Source: Gp13-AA77 sp035946735 (GTDB lineage: Bacteria > Acidobacteriota > Terriglobia > UBA7540). From it: a stretch of 64,000 nt of DNA. The notes below the pieces were generated by a model, which did no database searches, had not been told where the DNA came from, and worked only from the letters and a program-made list of their open reading frames with translations. Made by a program: the position numbers and the translations under genes. The stretch is from assembly GCA_035946735.1 (NCBI GenBank), contig DASYYZ010000129.1, positions 1 through 64,000 of the forward strand, in the 5' to 3' direction. Below, one piece after another: positions 45,243 through 55,299 of this stretch (position 1 is its first letter; each line of letters starts with the position of its first letter).

Positions 45243-46382
45243 GTGAAGATCGCACAAATCGCACCACTTTACGAGAGGGTGCCGCCGCTTGCTTACGGGG
45301 GTACGGAACGAGTCGCATCGTATCTCACCGAGGAATTGGTACGGCAAGGGCACGAGGTAACGCTTTTCGCCAGCGGAGATTCGTTGACGCGGGCTGAGTT
45401 GGTCGCGTCCTGTCCTGAAGCGCTGAGGCTTAGCTCCAGATGCACAGACCCTCTGATCTATCATTTGCTGATGCTGGAACAATTGGCCGCCCGGGCCTAC
45501 GAGTTCGATTTCATCCACTTCCACGTTGACTATCTTCACTTTCCCAGTTCGCGGAGGCAGAACGTCCCGCAGATCACCACTCTGCACGGGCGGCTCGACC
45601 TCCCGGATTTGGTTCCTCTTTACCAGGAATTTTCTGAGATGCCCGTGGTTTCAATCTCCGATTCCCAGCGCCAGCCGCTCCCTTGGCTGAATTGGCAGGG
45701 GACGGTTTACCATGGGCTGCCGGAGGACCTCTATACCTTGCAGGAGAAGCCCGGCCAGTACCTGGCGTTCGTGGGCCGCATCTCACCCGAGAAGGGCGTT
45801 GACGACGCCATTGAGATTGCGCGTCGAGCCGGCCGCGAGATCAAGATCGCCGCGAAGGTTGACCGTGCGGATCGAGAATACTTTGCGCAAGTAATCCGGC
45901 CGCTTCTCGAGCAGCCTCACGTGGATTTTGTGGGAGAGGTAGGCGATTCTGAGAAGGACAAGCTCTTGGGCGGCGCGCTGGCGGTGCTCGCGCCGGTCAA
46001 CTGGCCGGAGCCTTTCGGCCTCATCATGATCGAGGCTTTAGCCTGCGGAACTCCGGTGATCGCGTATCCCCGCGGTTCGGTTCCGGAGCTGATCACGGAC
46101 GGGACTACCGGATTTATTGTTCAGGACGTCGACGAAGCCGCGGCCGCTGTCGATAAAGTGTCCGGCCTGAGCAGGAAGCTTTGCCGCCGGGTTTTTGAAC
46201 AACGATTCAGCGTGGCACGAATGGCGCGCAAGTATGTCTCCGTTTACACGAGCCTGAGCCGCGAGAATCAGAGACACTGCGCTGACAGGAGAAGCCGCTC
46301 TTGGAAGACGTCATCCGAGTCCATGGCCAGTTCTATATACTCGCCACCTCGGCCCTCGCCCGAGATCAAAATCGCGTCTTGA
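45243..46382 (+). CDS. GT4-family glycosyltransferase
   Basis: A 379-residue GT-B glycosyltransferase. The N-terminal Rossmann domain starts KIAQIAPLYERVPPLAYGGTERV (donor/acceptor loop), and the C-terminal domain has FVGRISPEKGVDDAIEIA and the nucleotide-sugar site EPFGLIMIEALACGTPVIAYPRGSVPELI with the paired Glu. It transfers a sugar from a nucleotide donor to an unknown acceptor. Start GTG 45243 follows AAAGGGG. The last 35 residues are Ser/Arg-rich and overlap the next gene by 82 bases in another frame, so they are probably not conserved. Confidence 0.87.
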   Translation: MKIAQIAPLYERVPPLAYGGTERVASYLTEELVRQGHEVTLFASGDSLTRAELVASCPEALRLSSRCTDPLIYHLLMLEQLAARAYEFDFIHFHVDYLHFPSSRRQNVPQITTLHGRLDLPDLVPLYQEFSEMPVVSISDSQRQPLPWLNWQGTVYHGLPEDLYTLQEKPGQYLAFVGRISPEKGVDDAIEIARRAGREIKIAAKVDRADREYFAQVIRPLLEQPHVDFVGEVGDSEKDKLLGGALAVLAPVNWPEPFGLIMIEALACGTPVIAYPRGSVPELITDGTTGFIVQDVDEAAAAVDKVSGLSRKLCRRVFEQRFSVARMARKYVSVYTSLSRENQRHCADRRSRSWKTSSESMASSIYSPPRPSPEIKIAS

Positions 46383-48463
46383 AACATGGGAAGACTTTCG
46401 GCGTATTCGATCGAACCGGAGATATCGAAGGCGTTGGGCTGACGGAGCAGGGTCTCTTTCACGAAGGGACCCGATTCCTTTCCGGCCTGAGCTTAACGAT
46501 TAACGGCGACCGTCCTTTGCTGCTGAGTTCCCGGGTGCGCGAGGACAACGCCCTCTTTACCGCCGACCTCTCCAATCGCGACATCAGCAAAGACGGCCAC
46601 GTCGCGGTACCGCAGGGATCTTTACACATCAGCCGGTCCAAGCTCCTATGGCAGGCCGTCTGCTATGAAGAACTGAAAGTGGCCAACTACAGTTTGCTTT
46701 CCTTGAAGATCCCGATATCCGTACAAGTCCGATCGGATTTCCGCGACATCTTTGAGGTCCGCGGAACCGAGCGGCAGCGCAGGGGACGGCTACTGCCTGT
46801 AGAGCCCGACTCCTCGGGTGTCACCTTTTCGTATGAGGGATTGGATGGCGTGTTTCGCCGGACGCGAATCTCCTGCTCGCCCCAGCCCAGCGGCGTTTCA
46901 GAATCTGCCCTGGAGTTTGACCTGGACCTGGAACCAAGAAGCGAATCGAGTTTCGACCTGACCATCGCGTGTGAATTCGGGAGGCTCGGCCGCAAGACAT
47001 GGTCTTACAACCACGCTTTTGCCGCCTCCGCCGCCGAGCTCGCGTCGATCGGGAACGAGACAGCCTCGATTCAGAGCTCGAACCACCGGTTCAACGAATG
47101 GCTGAGGCGCTCTCTCGCGGACATCGACATGATGGTGGCCGGCAACCCTGAGCCCTGGTATCCCTACGCCGGCGTGCCCTGGTTCAACACCGTCTTCGGC
47201 CGCGACGGCATCATCACGGCTTTGGAGTGTCTCTGGGCGAACCCGCGCTTTGCAAAAGGGGTGCTCGCGTATCTGGCGTCTACGCAGGCCCAGGAACATG
47301 ACGCGAGCAGGGACGCCGAACCGGGCAAGATCGTCCACGAGATGCGGCGCGGCGAGATGGCCGCCCTCGGAGAAGTTCCTTTCGATTGCTATTACGGCAG
47401 CGTCGATGCCACCCCGTTGTTCGTTCTGCTCGCAGGCGCTTATTACGAACGCACTGCCGATCGGGAGTTCATCGAATCGATCTGGTCCAACATTCAACGG
47501 GCGCTCGATTGGGTGGCAACCGACGGCGATCCCGACTCCGACGGGTTTGTCGAGTACCTCGGGCGTTCACCTCAAGGGCTTGTTCAGCAGGGTTGGAAGG
47601 ACTCGACGGACTCGGTTTTTCATCGCGACGGCGCGCTGGCTGACGGGCCGATTGCGCTGTGCGAGGTCCAGGCGTACGTGTATGCCGCCAAGCTGTACGC
47701 CGCAAGTCTGGCTTCTGTTCTGGGCTTCCCGGAACAGGCAGATTCACTCCGGCAAGAGGCCGCCCGGCTGCAGCGGAAGTTTGAAGAAGCGTTTTGGTGT
47801 CCGGATCTCGCGATCTACGCGATTGCCCTGGACGGGCAGAAGCGGCCCTGCCGGGTGCGTACCTCCAACGCGGGTCACGCTCTTTTTGCCGGAATCGCGA
47901 GCCCAGAGCACGCGGATGGGACCACAAAGACCCTCTTGAGTGAGGGTCTGTTCAGCGGCTGGGGCGTCCGCACGGTAGCGAAAGGGGAGTCGCGCTACAA
48001 TCCGATCTCCTACCACAACGGCTCCGTGTGGCCTCACGATAATGCGCTGATCGGCGCCGGATTGGGACGGTACGGACTCAAGCGTGAGGCGTTGAAGCTG
48101 CTCGACGCCTTGCTTGACGCCAGTGCGTTTCTTGATCTGCATCGCCTGCCCGAACTTTATTGCGGGTTCGACCGGCGGCCCGGCGAAGGACCTACCCTCT
48201 ATCCCGTTGCCTGTTCGCCGCAATCGTGGGCGGCTGCCGCGGTGGTTCAGATGCTCGGTTCCTGCCTGGGTATTTCAATCGACGCTCCGGGCCGCCTGCT
48301 GAGCATCCGTTCGCCGGCACTGCCTTCGAGCATTGAGGAGTTGCAGATCGAGAACCTGAGAGTGGGCGGAGCTGCGGCTGATCTCCGCTTCGAGCGTTCG
48401 GGAGACCTGACACGCGTGAATGTGACGCGAAAGAGTGCGGATCTTCGCGTCGCGGTACTGTGA
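46301..48463 (+). CDS. Amylo-alpha-1,6-glucosidase-like debranching enzyme
   Basis: A 720-residue protein with an N-terminal beta-sandwich domain of the glycogen-debranching type (residues 1-270; FGVFDRTGDIEGVGLTEQGLFHEGTRFLS) and a six-hairpin alpha/alpha-barrel catalytic domain (about 280-680). The latter has YPYAGVPWFNTVFGRDGIITAL, QGWKDSTDSVFHRDG, and SYHNGSVWPHDNALI with likely catalytic acid residues. It removes alpha-1,6-linked glucosyl stubs from alpha-glucans or related oligosaccharides, distinct from GlgX. Start TTG 46301 is preceded by AGGAG. It overlaps the upstream glycosyltransferase by 82 bases, suggesting coupled translation of a storage-glucan or trehalose-type pathway. Confidence 0.85.
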   Translation: MEDVIRVHGQFYILATSALARDQNRVLKHGKTFGVFDRTGDIEGVGLTEQGLFHEGTRFLSGLSLTINGDRPLLLSSRVREDNALFTADLSNRDISKDGHVAVPQGSLHISRSKLLWQAVCYEELKVANYSLLSLKIPISVQVRSDFRDIFEVRGTERQRRGRLLPVEPDSSGVTFSYEGLDGVFRRTRISCSPQPSGVSESALEFDLDLEPRSESSFDLTIACEFGRLGRKTWSYNHAFAASAAELASIGNETASIQSSNHRFNEWLRRSLADIDMMVAGNPEPWYPYAGVPWFNTVFGRDGIITALECLWANPRFAKGVLAYLASTQAQEHDASRDAEPGKIVHEMRRGEMAALGEVPFDCYYGSVDATPLFVLLAGAYYERTADREFIESIWSNIQRALDWVATDGDPDSDGFVEYLGRSPQGLVQQGWKDSTDSVFHRDGALADGPIALCEVQAYVYAAKLYAASLASVLGFPEQADSLRQEAARLQRKFEEAFWCPDLAIYAIALDGQKRPCRVRTSNAGHALFAGIASPEHADGTTKTLLSEGLFSGWGVRTVAKGESRYNPISYHNGSVWPHDNALIGAGLGRYGLKREALKLLDALLDASAFLDLHRLPELYCGFDRRPGEGPTLYPVACSPQSWAAAAVVQMLGSCLGISIDAPGRLLSIRSPALPSSIEELQIENLRVGGAAADLRFERSGDLTRVNVTRKSADLRVAVL

Positions 48464-48469
48464 AGCGCT

Positions 48470-48785
48470 GCATAGGCTGAGTATCGCATCGGCGGTGGTC
48501 GAAACGGTGGCGGGAGCGCGAATCGAGATTCAAAGCAAGCCCGCCCAGCGCGCGCTCAAGGAAGGCAGATCAGGTTGGTTGACGCGAGCGGGGGGATTGC
48601 TGTCCGGCCCGCTGCCTCTCGCGCTCCGTCTTCTTGCCGGCCGAAGCGATAGCCCGCGATCGACGAGTTTGCGGCGTGCGGCGGCGGTCTCGATGATCGC
48701 AGGCTCATTCATCACGCGAGTTGCCTGGGTGAACGCGGGTCAGGCCTCGGCCGGAGATCCGCCGGTGATTCTCGAGCAGTCTTGA
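48470..48785 (+). pseudogene. C-terminal remnant of an NrfD-type membrane subunit
   Basis: A frame with no credible start directly after the glucosidase stop reads GLLSGPLPLALRLLAG, then LRRAAAVSMIAGSFITRVAW and VNAGQASAGDPPVILEQS. This matches the last helix and tail of NrfD/PsrC-family integral membrane subunits (quinone-reactive, about 400 residues in full). Only the last 100 or so residues remain, so it is a decayed fragment. No ferredoxin or molybdopterin partner genes are present. Confidence 0.6.
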
Positions 48786-48998
48786 CGGCAGTAGGCGGAT
48801 GGATCGGAGTCAAGATGTTAGGCGCCACGCGGCGGCGCTCGCCCGGCGCTTGGCTCGAACATCTGACTCCTTAACCTGAATTCAAGCGCCAGTCCAAATC
48901 CCTTGAGACGGCGGTTTCAAGTAGCCGCAAAGGCTCCTACTTGGATTTGTTCTTAGCGATTCCTCGATCGAGCAGGCGGCGCGCCTCTTTCCGTCCTT

Positions 48999-49496
48999 TT
49001 ACGCCAGCACCTTGAAAGTAGCGCCCCTGAGCTGGTGATAATTCACAAAGAATTGTCCCAATTCCTTGAGGAGAGTCGGATTGAGCTCGGCAACGTCTTT
49101 AAGATTGGAATGCCGGTGGCTTTCCACCGCAACAGCCAGAAGCCGGTCATTGCGCTCCTTGCGGCCGTCTTTCCCCTGTAGGCCTTCAATCACTCCGATC
49201 AGGCGGCACTCAATCATGCAGCCGGCAAACGCCGGCTCGTCCATCAGCAACAAAACATCGATGGGATCGCCGTCGTCGCCCATCGTGGAAGGCACGAACC
49301 CGAAATCGTAAGGGAAATCCATCCCGTCCGGGAGTACTCGACTGAGCTTGTAGGTGCCGAGTTTGGGGACGTATTCGTACTTGTTCTTGCTCCCCTTGGG
49401 AGTCTCGATCACCACGTGGACGATCGAGGGGTCTTTCTTGTGGAAGGGCGTCAACTCAGTCGGCGCGGTATAACCTTTGCTCGCGTTCTTCGGCAT
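48999..49496 (-). CDS. ppa: Inorganic pyrophosphatase (family I)
   Basis: A 165-residue soluble pyrophosphatase. The active-site signature DDGDPIDVLLLMDEP contains the metal-binding aspartates, with upstream GSKNKYEY (Lys) and YDFGFVP. It hydrolyses PPi to phosphate and drives biosynthesis. The stop comes at 48999, but a frame one base off continues VKGRKEARRLLDRGIAKNKSK to TAG at 48937, resembling the C-terminal tail of longer homologues; a missing base near 49003 would explain this. Start ATG 49496, preceded by AGGTGA. About 200 bp of non-coding sequence lies between it and the NrfD remnant. Confidence 0.9.
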   Translation of the reverse strand: MPKNASKGYTAPTELTPFHKKDPSIVHVVIETPKGSKNKYEYVPKLGTYKLSRVLPDGMDFPYDFGFVPSTMGDDGDPIDVLLLMDEPAFAGCMIECRLIGVIEGLQGKDGRKERNDRLLAVAVESHRHSNLKDVAELNPTLLKELGQFFVNYHQLRGATFKVLA

Positions 49497-49895
49497 TCAG
49501 ATCACCTGGCCATCGAAGAGTCGTTCTTGGCCGGCGGCTCCTTGGCGCCCGGCCCCTGCTGCCGGTGGTCCTCATGTGTTTTTGATGACAGGCGTCGCTC
49601 GCGGGCGTCTTTAACGTGGGGGCCGGGCGGATCCCAAAATACAGTGACGTCATTCCCTGTAGCGCCGCTCGGAGCCTTGCCCTGTAAAAGAGCGGCGAAA
49701 GACGCCGGTCGCCACTATATTTTGCAACGCTCAATAAGAACCACAGGCAAAGGTGAAGCAGCGCCGACGATTCGATGACGGAGCTCCTGCTGCCGGGGCA
49801 GGTAATGCATACAAACTAGGATACTAGCCGCCCCTTTAATGGTGTCCGCAGAGCCCAAGCGAGTGTATACTCATGCCTTCCTTGGAGGTGTATCG
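49497..49895 (-). other. Region upstream of ppa, possible start-less reading frame
   Basis: Between ppa and the GloVer gene. On the minus strand an open frame without a start codon runs from about 49720 to a TGA at 49502, six bases before the ppa ATG, reading ASFAALLQGKAPSGATGND, then VTVFWDPPGPHVKDARERRL. It might be the end of an upstream gene with a frameshift, or chance. GGAGG before 49896 belongs to the plus-strand gene. Confidence 0.25.
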
Positions 49896-51399
49896 ATGCA
49901 ACATACTTGGTTCCGATCGGTTCTTCTACTTGCTGTTGTCATGCTGCTCGTGAGCGCGGCCGGGAGGCTGAGTCCGGCGGCACGGTCGGACGAGCGCGGT
50001 GCGCCAGCGAGCGCAACGTTCAAGACGCTCGCTAATTTTGGCGCAGGCGATGGCGAGTATCCCAACGGCTTTCTCGGTCAAGCCACCGACGGCAATTTCT
50101 ACAGCACAACCTACGGAGGCGGCACGAACAGGAGAGGGGTGGTCTTCAAAATGACGCCGACTGGGGCTGTCACGAATCTTTACGACTTCTGTGCCGCTTC
50201 CGGTTGTGGTTGGTATCCAACGAGCGGGCTGATTCAAGGTACCGACGGCGATTCTTACGGTACGACCGCCGGTGGCGCCACGCGGCAGTTCGGTTTACAA
50301 GATCAGCTCAACGGGCGCCCTAACGACCTTGTACGAGTTTTGCCAGCAGCCCCACTGCGCTGACGGAACCGGCCCTTTCGCAAGCCTGATTCAAGGTTTT
50401 AACGGGAACTTCTATGGTACCACCGTAGGCGGCGGAGCTAAGGGCTATTGCCCGGTGAGCCGCTGCGGCACTGTGTTCGAAATCACCCCTCAGGGAGCTT
50501 TGACGACACTCTACAGCTTTTGTGCCCAACCAAACTGCGCTGACGGCACCTCTCCTTACGCCGGAGTCGTGCAAGACGCCGAGGGCAACTTTTATGGCAC
50601 AACGATCTCAGGCGGGACCGGCGCTTACTGCCCGTTCGGCGTCGGCGGCTGCGGGACAGTGTTCAAATTGACAGCGCAGGGCAGCCTCACCACGATTCAT
50701 AGCTTCTGCAGCCAGCAGAACTGCACGGACGGATACTATCCGGGGCGGCTCATACAGGCCGAGGACGGCAACTTCTACGGAGGGACGAGCAACGACGGCG
50801 ATCACGGAACGATCTTCAAGATTACCCCACAAGGCGTGCTCACCACGCTCTATACTTTCTGCGTCCTGTCGAATTGCGCTGATGGCGATGTGCTCTCGTC
50901 GCTGATCCAAGCCAACGGTGGCAACTTCTACGGCACGACCGTCAGTGGGGGAACCAGTAACAACGGCACAGCTTTTGAGTTGACATCAGGCGGCCAGCTA
51001 ACCACGTTGTACAACTTTTGCCCGCAAGGAGGTAAAGTCTGCCTGGACGGCTACGAGCCCGGCGGGCTGGTTCAGGACACCAATGGGAGCCTTTATGGAG
51101 AAACCTACGAAGGTGGTGCCGCAGGATACGGTACCGCCTTCAGCCTATCCGTGGGACTTCCGGCATTCATCGAAACGCAACCCTCCGCAGGCAGTATCGG
51201 ATCATCAGTCGTGATCCTGGGCACGAACCTGACAGGGGCCAGCAGCGTCACCTTTAACAGCGTCGCAGCCGCATTCACAGTGGTATCGAGCACTGAGATC
51301 ACGGCCACAGTGCCATCCGGCGCCACCACAGGTCCGGTCTACGTCACGACGACGTCCGGGACACTCAAGAGCAACAAGAACTTTCACGTCGCGCCCTAG
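49896..51399 (+). pseudogene. Secreted GloVer tandem-repeat protein with IPT/TIG domain, frameshifted
   Basis: Two overlapping frames make one gene. The first starts at ATG 49896 (GGAGG seven bases upstream) with a signal peptide (residues 1-25) and three repeat units. The frame then changes by one base at about 50270-50290, where YGTTAGGA should continue as GSSVYKISSTGALTTLYEFC. The repeats (about 35-45 residues, GTVFxITPQGALTTLYSFC... GNFYGTT) run to about 51140, followed by an IPT/TIG immunoglobulin-like domain ending FHVAP. These proteins form cell-surface beta-propellers of unknown role. The frameshift could be authentic or an assembly error. Confidence 0.8.
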
Positions 51400-51556
51400 C
51401 TGGCACACGGACCTGCCAACCGCGAGACCGAGGGGCGGGCCTGGCGGCGGTGGTCGCGAGCTATTAGCAACTCCTTAATCATCAGTAGTTTCCGATTGAC
51501 GAACCAGTCCGGTTCAGCGGAAAATCGTCCTGATCGCCATGATGGAGGGTTACCCG

Positions 51557-52129
51557 ATGAGAAGTTTGAGTCTGCTGACGGTGGGAATTCTGCTTCTGAG
51601 TGCGCCGGCCTGGGCGGATCAAGTGCCGGGAAACGATCCGCGGATCATCATTGGCAGCGGGTCGGGAAGTCTGCCGGTAGGATTCACTTTTCTCTTTGGT
51701 TCGGCCTCCGGGTCGAGCCCGGCTACAAGTCCATGTGTAGTGAATGGCATCTCCGAGCCGGACTGTGTGTTTCAGAACAGTACGAACTCCACGTTCACGA
51801 GCCTCAGTTTCGACATCGACGAAGTCCTGCCACCCGGCAGCATGCTGAACTGTGGCATCCCCGTCGGCGGCCCCTTCTCCACCTGCTCGATTGGCGCAGA
51901 CTCGGACGGGTTTTTTGCGACCTTCACCGGCGGCCCCGGAGTGAGTCCCGCGGGAGACTTCAGTATTACGGTTGACGGCTGGAATCCTGACTCCGACTTT
52001 GGCGTAGGCGCGAATGGCATGTCCCCGCCCGACCCCGGCACTCCGGAGCCTGGAACGATTACGCTCCTGCTGATGGGTATCGGCGCATTGGCGCTCGCGG
52101 CGCGAAGGAAAGCGGTACGCGCTTTGTAG
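51557..52129 (+). CDS. PEP-CTERM-anchored secreted protein
   Basis: A 190-residue protein with an N-terminal signal peptide (MRSLSLLTVGILLLSAPAWA) and a C-terminal PEP-CTERM signal: PEP at about residue 164, a hydrophobic helix and a short Arg-rich tail (AARRKAVRAL). PEP-CTERM proteins are processed by exosortase (not in this window) and usually go to the cell surface or exopolysaccharide. The centre is Ser/Gly-rich with few Cys. GGAGGG seven bases before ATG 51557 supports the start. Confidence 0.85.
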   Translation: MRSLSLLTVGILLLSAPAWADQVPGNDPRIIIGSGSGSLPVGFTFLFGSASGSSPATSPCVVNGISEPDCVFQNSTNSTFTSLSFDIDEVLPPGSMLNCGIPVGGPFSTCSIGADSDGFFATFTGGPGVSPAGDFSITVDGWNPDSDFGVGANGMSPPDPGTPEPGTITLLLMGIGALALAARRKAVRAL

Positions 52130-52222
52130 AGGGGCGGGGCTGAAGACTGTAACGCGAAAACTGCCGGTCGCTAACGTCCGGCACGGATGAGGATGACGCG
52201 CACCGAGCCCCGGCTCTTGTTA

Positions 52223-55063
52223 TCAAGACGCTTTCTTCGCAAACTTTCCCACCAGTCTTTGAAATTCGGGCTGCCCTTGCAGGTCCTTTAATTCCGGATT
52301 GTTTTCGGCGTCGCTCGTGGGGAATCCCTTTTTGAAAGCATCCTGCAGGGACTGGATCGCTTCCGGCTTGTGTCCTGCAATCGCCTGTACCACGCCCTCG
52401 ATATAGATCCCATAGACATCTTCGCCGTCGATGGCCCGAGCGCTGCGAATGAACTTGAGTCCGCGCGAAGGATCGCCCTTCTTCGCGTAATACAGCGCCA
52501 GGTCCTGAAGCGCGGTGGTATCCCGCGGGTTCACTTGAAGCTCCTGGAAGGCAAGCGCAATCGCTTTGTCATAAGCAGCGTCCGCCTTATCGCGGTCGCC
52601 CGACCACCGATACGAATCTGCCAGGTTTCCCATGGCGATTTCCTGGTTGGGGCTCATTTCAACGGCCTTTTCGAACACCTTCACCGCGTCGCCATAGCGC
52701 TTCAAGTAGAAGTACACCGTTCCCAAATTTGAATAGAGGTCGTAGCTGGGACGTATCTGAAGCGCCTTCTCGAATTGGGGAATGCACTCCACGTATTTGC
52801 CCTGGCGGAAGTAGACGGCGCCGATATCCGCGTAGCCGATGGGGTTCGCAGGAGCGAGCTCCGTCACCTTGTGGAATGTGTCCAGCGCGGTCACAAAATC
52901 CCCATCCTTGAAATAGGCTACACCCAGAGCCTCTTGATTGAGCCAGTAAAACTGATCGATCTGAGCGGCCCGCTGGTAGGCTTGGATGGCGTCCGCTTTG
53001 CGCCCGCTGTCGAGGTACGCGTGGCCCAGACGACGGTATCCGTCGTCCGAGTTCGGTTGCAGCTCGAGAGCGCGCTGCAGTTCCTGAATGGATTCCGCGG
53101 CTTTGCCGGTGGCCTGGTAGACGTCGCCGAGGGCGACGTGGACCTCGGGGAGCTCGTCGCTCAGTTGCTGCGCTTGCTCGGCGGCGTGCAAAGCCTTGCC
53201 CGCCCAGAAGTGGTCCTTCGTCTGCGTCCACAGCGCCAGGCTGGCCTCCGCAATCCCGGCGTAGGCCAAGGCAAAAGCCGGATCGTCCTTTAAGGCGGCA
53301 TCATAAAATCCGATTGCCCGTTGGGCATTCTCCGCGTCGCGGGAGCCACGCAAGGCATCCCGGCCTTTCAGGTATTCATCGTAGGCGGCGGAGTTTTCGG
53401 TGGGATGCCGGCCCGCGCGCGCCATTTCCTCGTTGGAGGGTCTGAGCTCGAGAGCCGTCAGCAAATCCCCGTAGATCTCGTCTTCCAAAGTAAGCAAATC
53501 TTGCGGAACTCCACGAAACTCCTGGCTCAGCAGCAGCTTTCCGCTTCGCATATCGTGCAGACTGGCGATGATCGAAATTTTGCCGCCGGCCTGTTGAACC
53601 GTGCCCCCCACGATCAGGTTCGCTCCCAGCTCATTGGCCAGTTGATTGAGGGATTCCGTTCCTGCCTTCTGCGCCTTCTCCACGGCGTCTCCGGAAACGA
53701 TGTGGGCGCCCTGCAACTGAAATAGCTTGGCGGAGAGAGCGTCCTGCAGCCCTTCAGCCACGTAGCCGAGAGAAGAGGCCGCTCCAAGCGCCCGGAACGG
53801 CAGCACCGCGATGTATTTTCCCTGCGAAGGAATGCCCTCGGAACGGCTCTCGGTCTGACCGGCTCCGCGCGCAGGAATCAGGAGATTCCGCAGCCGGGGA
53901 ACGGCCCAGACGAGGGCAACCAGCACCAGCGCGGCTCCCGCCGCCCGCACCCAGCCGCTCGAGACCGCTTCCGAAAAGCGGGACTCGCCGCGCTCGGCTC
54001 GCTCCGTCTCGAGATCCCTCAGAATATCCGCTGCGCTCTGATAGCGCTGCTCGGGATCACGCTCCAGGCAGCGCATGATCAGGCGCTCCAGGTACTGCGG
54101 TATTTCAGGATTGAGCGCTCCAGGGCTTTGGGGGCTGTGCTTCAGGCGCTGGTACATCACCTGGGCGGCTGAGTTTCCGGTGAACGGCAACTTACCCGTC
54201 ACCATTTCGTAGAGGATCAGCCCCAGGGCGTAGAGGTCGCTGCGCTGATCCGCGGGCTTGCCCTCGACCTGTTCCGGAGACATATACTTCGGCGTCCCGG
54301 TCAACATGCCGGCGTGCGTCAGGTTGGCGTCGCCAAGATCCGACGATTTGGCGAGTCCGAAATCGGAGATGTAGGCGTTGCCCGCCCCGTCGATCAGTAC
54401 ATTCTGAGGCTTCAGATCGCGATGCACCACGCCCTCGGCGTGAGCGGCCGCGAGGCCGGCGCACAGCTGTCGCGCGAGGGCGGTCGCTATCTCAACCGGT
54501 AGCCGGCCCTCCTTTTGCACGAGACCGTGGAGGTCAGTACCCTCGATGTACGCCATGGAGATGAACTTCACGCCGTTCACATCGCCAAGATCGTGAATCC
54601 TGAGGACATTTTTGTGCGAGATCCTCCTGGCCAGCAGAAGTTCCTGTTTGAAGCGCTGCATCACGTGATCGTTATTGGCAAGGTCCGGGCGCACCAGCTT
54701 CAAAGCCACCATTCGATCCAGGTCTTTGTCGTAAGCTTTGTACACCGCGCCCATGCCGCCGCGGCCTAGGATTGACTCGACGTGGTAGCGGGGTCCGAAG
54801 TCGCTGCCCGGCACTAAAGTGGTCGAAAAGCCTTGACGGTCACCAATCGTTTCGTCGGGACGCACCGACGCTGGCTCGCCGCCGAGCGATGGAGGGGCGC
54901 CGGCGACGGTAGAAGGTTTGCCCGAAACAGCAGGGTTCAATCGGAAAGTCTCCATGGGATCCAGCTGAGTTTCGGCCTCGCCAGGGCTGGGGAAGACACT
55001 GCTGCAATGCGAGCACACACAGGCCCCTTGCTCATTCTCTGTCAGACACGAGGGACAAACCAT
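52223..55063 (-). CDS. Ser/Thr kinase with zinc ribbon, membrane helix, FlgO-like and TPR domains
   Basis: A 946-residue protein. Residues 3-20 carry a CPSC/CSHC zinc ribbon; the kinase is at about 93-350 (GRGGMGAVY, Lys122, HRDLKPQN, DFGLA, SPE). A single membrane helix follows at about 373-392. The extracytoplasmic part has an FlgO-like domain (IAVLPFRAL ... LIVGGTVQQAG, about 420-550) and about ten TPRs (580-920). Acidobacteria carry many such sensors, which presumably transmit envelope signals by phosphorylating cytoplasmic targets. It is convergent with the PEP-CTERM gene. The kinase is complete. Confidence 0.9.
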   Translation of the reverse strand: MVCPSCLTENEQGACVCSHCSSVFPSPGEAETQLDPMETFRLNPAVSGKPSTVAGAPPSLGGEPASVRPDETIGDRQGFSTTLVPGSDFGPRYHVESILGRGGMGAVYKAYDKDLDRMVALKLVRPDLANNDHVMQRFKQELLLARRISHKNVLRIHDLGDVNGVKFISMAYIEGTDLHGLVQKEGRLPVEIATALARQLCAGLAAAHAEGVVHRDLKPQNVLIDGAGNAYISDFGLAKSSDLGDANLTHAGMLTGTPKYMSPEQVEGKPADQRSDLYALGLILYEMVTGKLPFTGNSAAQVMYQRLKHSPQSPGALNPEIPQYLERLIMRCLERDPEQRYQSAADILRDLETERAERGESRFSEAVSSGWVRAAGAALVLVALVWAVPRLRNLLIPARGAGQTESRSEGIPSQGKYIAVLPFRALGAASSLGYVAEGLQDALSAKLFQLQGAHIVSGDAVEKAQKAGTESLNQLANELGANLIVGGTVQQAGGKISIIASLHDMRSGKLLLSQEFRGVPQDLLTLEDEIYGDLLTALELRPSNEEMARAGRHPTENSAAYDEYLKGRDALRGSRDAENAQRAIGFYDAALKDDPAFALAYAGIAEASLALWTQTKDHFWAGKALHAAEQAQQLSDELPEVHVALGDVYQATGKAAESIQELQRALELQPNSDDGYRRLGHAYLDSGRKADAIQAYQRAAQIDQFYWLNQEALGVAYFKDGDFVTALDTFHKVTELAPANPIGYADIGAVYFRQGKYVECIPQFEKALQIRPSYDLYSNLGTVYFYLKRYGDAVKVFEKAVEMSPNQEIAMGNLADSYRWSGDRDKADAAYDKAIALAFQELQVNPRDTTALQDLALYYAKKGDPSRGLKFIRSARAIDGEDVYGIYIEGVVQAIAGHKPEAIQSLQDAFKKGFPTSDAENNPELKDLQGQPEFQRLVGKFAKKAS

Positions 55064-55299
55064 GAGAGCCGCTCGAACAATCCCGAACGTTAGATAAGCG
55101 TATTATCCGCCGGGAACCGGCCTATCGCAAGCCTAACCACGCCTCGCTTCTCGAGTTCCGGTCCGAAAATCGAAGCTTCCACCGCCAGGAATACGAATTA
55201 TAATCACGCTTTGCCTTGCGGAGCTGCAGGCGGAACTTGACCGCGCGGCAGGCCCTATGGTACGGTCAGCGTCGCTCAAATCGTGGAGTACGTCACGCA

